6,084 bases of DNA from Vicinamibacteria bacterium (GTDB lineage Bacteria > Acidobacteriota > Vicinamibacteria > Vicinamibacterales > 2-12-FULL-66-21). Location: assembly GCA_025937075.1 (NCBI GenBank), contig JAICSD010000280.1, positions 1 through 6,084 on the forward strand, read 5' to 3'. The notes under the pieces were generated by a model that ran no database searches, was not told where the DNA came from, and saw only the letters and a list, made by a program, of their open reading frames with translations. Positions within the stretch are counted from its first letter, which is position 1, and every line of letters starts with the position of its first letter. The translations under genes and the position numbers were made by a program. Below, piece after piece: positions 5,369 to 6,084 of the stretch.

Positions 5369-5932
5369 CTATATCTTGCGCAGGTACTCGCCGGTTTCGG
5401 TGTTCACGCGCACGGCGTCGCCGATATTGATGAACGGCGGTACCTGCACGACGAGGCCGGTTTCGAGCGTCGCGGGCTTGACCTGCGCGCTCGCCGTCGC
5501 GCCTTTGATGCCCGGGACGGTTTCGACGACCTTCAGGTCGACCGTCTGCGGCAGTTCGATGCCGACCGGCTCGGTGCCATAGAACTCGACGTTGATGGTG
5601 GCGTCCGGGATCAGGTAATTCGCCGCGTCGCCCAGCACCTCGGCGTCGATGTGCAATTGCTCGTAGCTGGACGTGTCCATGAAGTGATAGGCATCGCCGT
5701 CCTTGTAGAGGTACTGCATCTCGCGTTCGTCGAGCACGGCGCGCTCGAGGAAGTCTTCCGAGCGCAGCTTCTGGTCAGAGAGCGTGCCGTTGCGGATGTT
5801 ACGGAACTTGGCGCGGACGAATCCCCGCAGGTTCCCCGGCGTGACGTGCTGCAGATCGAGAACGCGGTACAGATCGTTCTCCATCTTCACCAGCATGCCC
5901 TTCTTCAGTCGTGTCGCTTGTATCGAAGCCAT
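5369..5932 (-). CDS. efp: Elongation factor P, with Asn at the usual modification site
   Basis: EF-P binds between the ribosomal P and E sites and relieves stalling at consecutive prolines. The 187 residues are full length. The KOW-like N-terminal domain covers about 1-63, the first OB domain about 66-126 and the second about 128-187. YLYKDGDAYHFMD (74-86), PGIKGATAS (140-148) and KPATLETGLVVQVPPFINIGD (from 152) are the family signatures. The N-terminal loop that reaches the P-site tRNA reads TPGNLRG (31-37). The residue aligned with E. coli Lys34, which is normally a modified Lys or Arg, is Asn34, followed by Leu35 and Arg36 rather than Gly and Gln. It therefore cannot carry the standard lysyl, rhamnosyl or 5-aminopentanol modification at that position. 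AGGGG lies only 2 nt before the ATG. It is the first gene of a likely unit with tdk and the small membrane gene. Confidence 0.97.
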   Translation of the reverse strand: MASIQATRLKKGMLVKMENDLYRVLDLQHVTPGNLRGFVRAKFRNIRNGTLSDQKLRSEDFLERAVLDEREMQYLYKDGDAYHFMDTSSYEQLHIDAEVLGDAANYLIPDATINVEFYGTEPVGIELPQTVDLKVVETVPGIKGATASAQVKPATLETGLVVQVPPFINIGDAVRVNTETGEYLRKI

Positions 5933-6084
5933 TTCCCCTGCCGCGCATCGAAAGTGCGCCGAAACCTCAAGATGTTAGCACTATGGCGATGGGGGCGAGG
6001 ACGGGGCGCCCCGATTCGCGCGCAGGCGGCTCCCTCGTCGACGCGTCTTTCCCGCCGCCGAGCACGAATTGGGGCTGTCCGAGC
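5933..6084. other. Leader and right edge upstream of efp; no gene identified
   Basis: This 152-bp edge holds no gene I can name. On the minus strand a frame is open from the edge and stops at TGA (5967-5969), giving a 38-residue tail ending PVLAPIAIVLTS. It could be the end of an upstream gene. On the plus strand a frame from ATG at 5993 stays open to the edge. Both have GC-rich third positions, so composition does not decide between them. A perfect 10-bp palindrome, GGGGCGCCCC, sits at 6003-6012; in DNA this GC-rich it may be chance. Confidence 0.4.
5972..5980 (-). promoter_or_regulatory. Possible extended -10 element for efp
   Basis: The minus strand reads TGCTAACAT, an extended -10 with TG at the right place and four of six hexamer matches. 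It lies 39 bp upstream of the efp ATG, a distance similar to that of the uvrC element. There is no recognisable -35. This is weaker than the uvrC promoter and is offered as a candidate only. Confidence 0.35.

Overview
The window is a high-GC, densely packed stretch of bacterial chromosome holding mostly housekeeping genes. Gene content, the flavour of the TrpS and EF-P sequences, and the GC-rich heptanucleotide repeats suggest an uncultured member of Acidobacteriota (perhaps Vicinamibacteria). This is an inference from overall resemblance; there is no rRNA or other firm taxonomic marker here.

Layout. Positions 1-3310 are a minus-strand cluster read in the order uvrC, a site-2-protease-family (M50B) membrane protease, trpS. 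Its gaps are 44 bp and then a 4-bp start/stop overlap; trpS runs off the left edge. A 55-bp divergent spacer (3311-3365) carries a clear extended -10 element for uvrC. On the plus strand, 3366-4165 holds a two-gene unit: a CDP-alcohol phosphatidyltransferase and a 66-residue single-span membrane protein that overlaps it by ATGA. That unit meets a second minus-strand cluster head-on, with the two stop codons touching at 4163-4168. The second cluster (5932 down to 4166) reads efp, tdk, then a small membrane protein with a DUF5673-like tail, with gaps of 42 and 27 bp. The right edge (5933-6084) is a leader region with a possible efp promoter and no gene I can name.

How the genes fit together. 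The first cluster combines DNA repair (UvrC), membrane proteolysis and tRNA charging. The M50B protease-trpS pair is one I recall being followed by scpA/scpB in other bacteria, so those genes may lie left of the window. The plus-strand unit probably makes a phospholipid head group. The second cluster combines translation (EF-P) and dTMP salvage (thymidine kinase).

I found no defence system, mobile element, CRISPR array or RNA gene. The points most worth a second look are sequence-level: EF-P has Asn where Lys or Arg is normally modified; UvrC carries two low-complexity in-frame insertions, one of them a tandem heptanucleotide repeat; a second heptanucleotide-phased tract sits in the efp-tdk spacer; and the phosphatidyltransferase has Val in place of the motif Arg.
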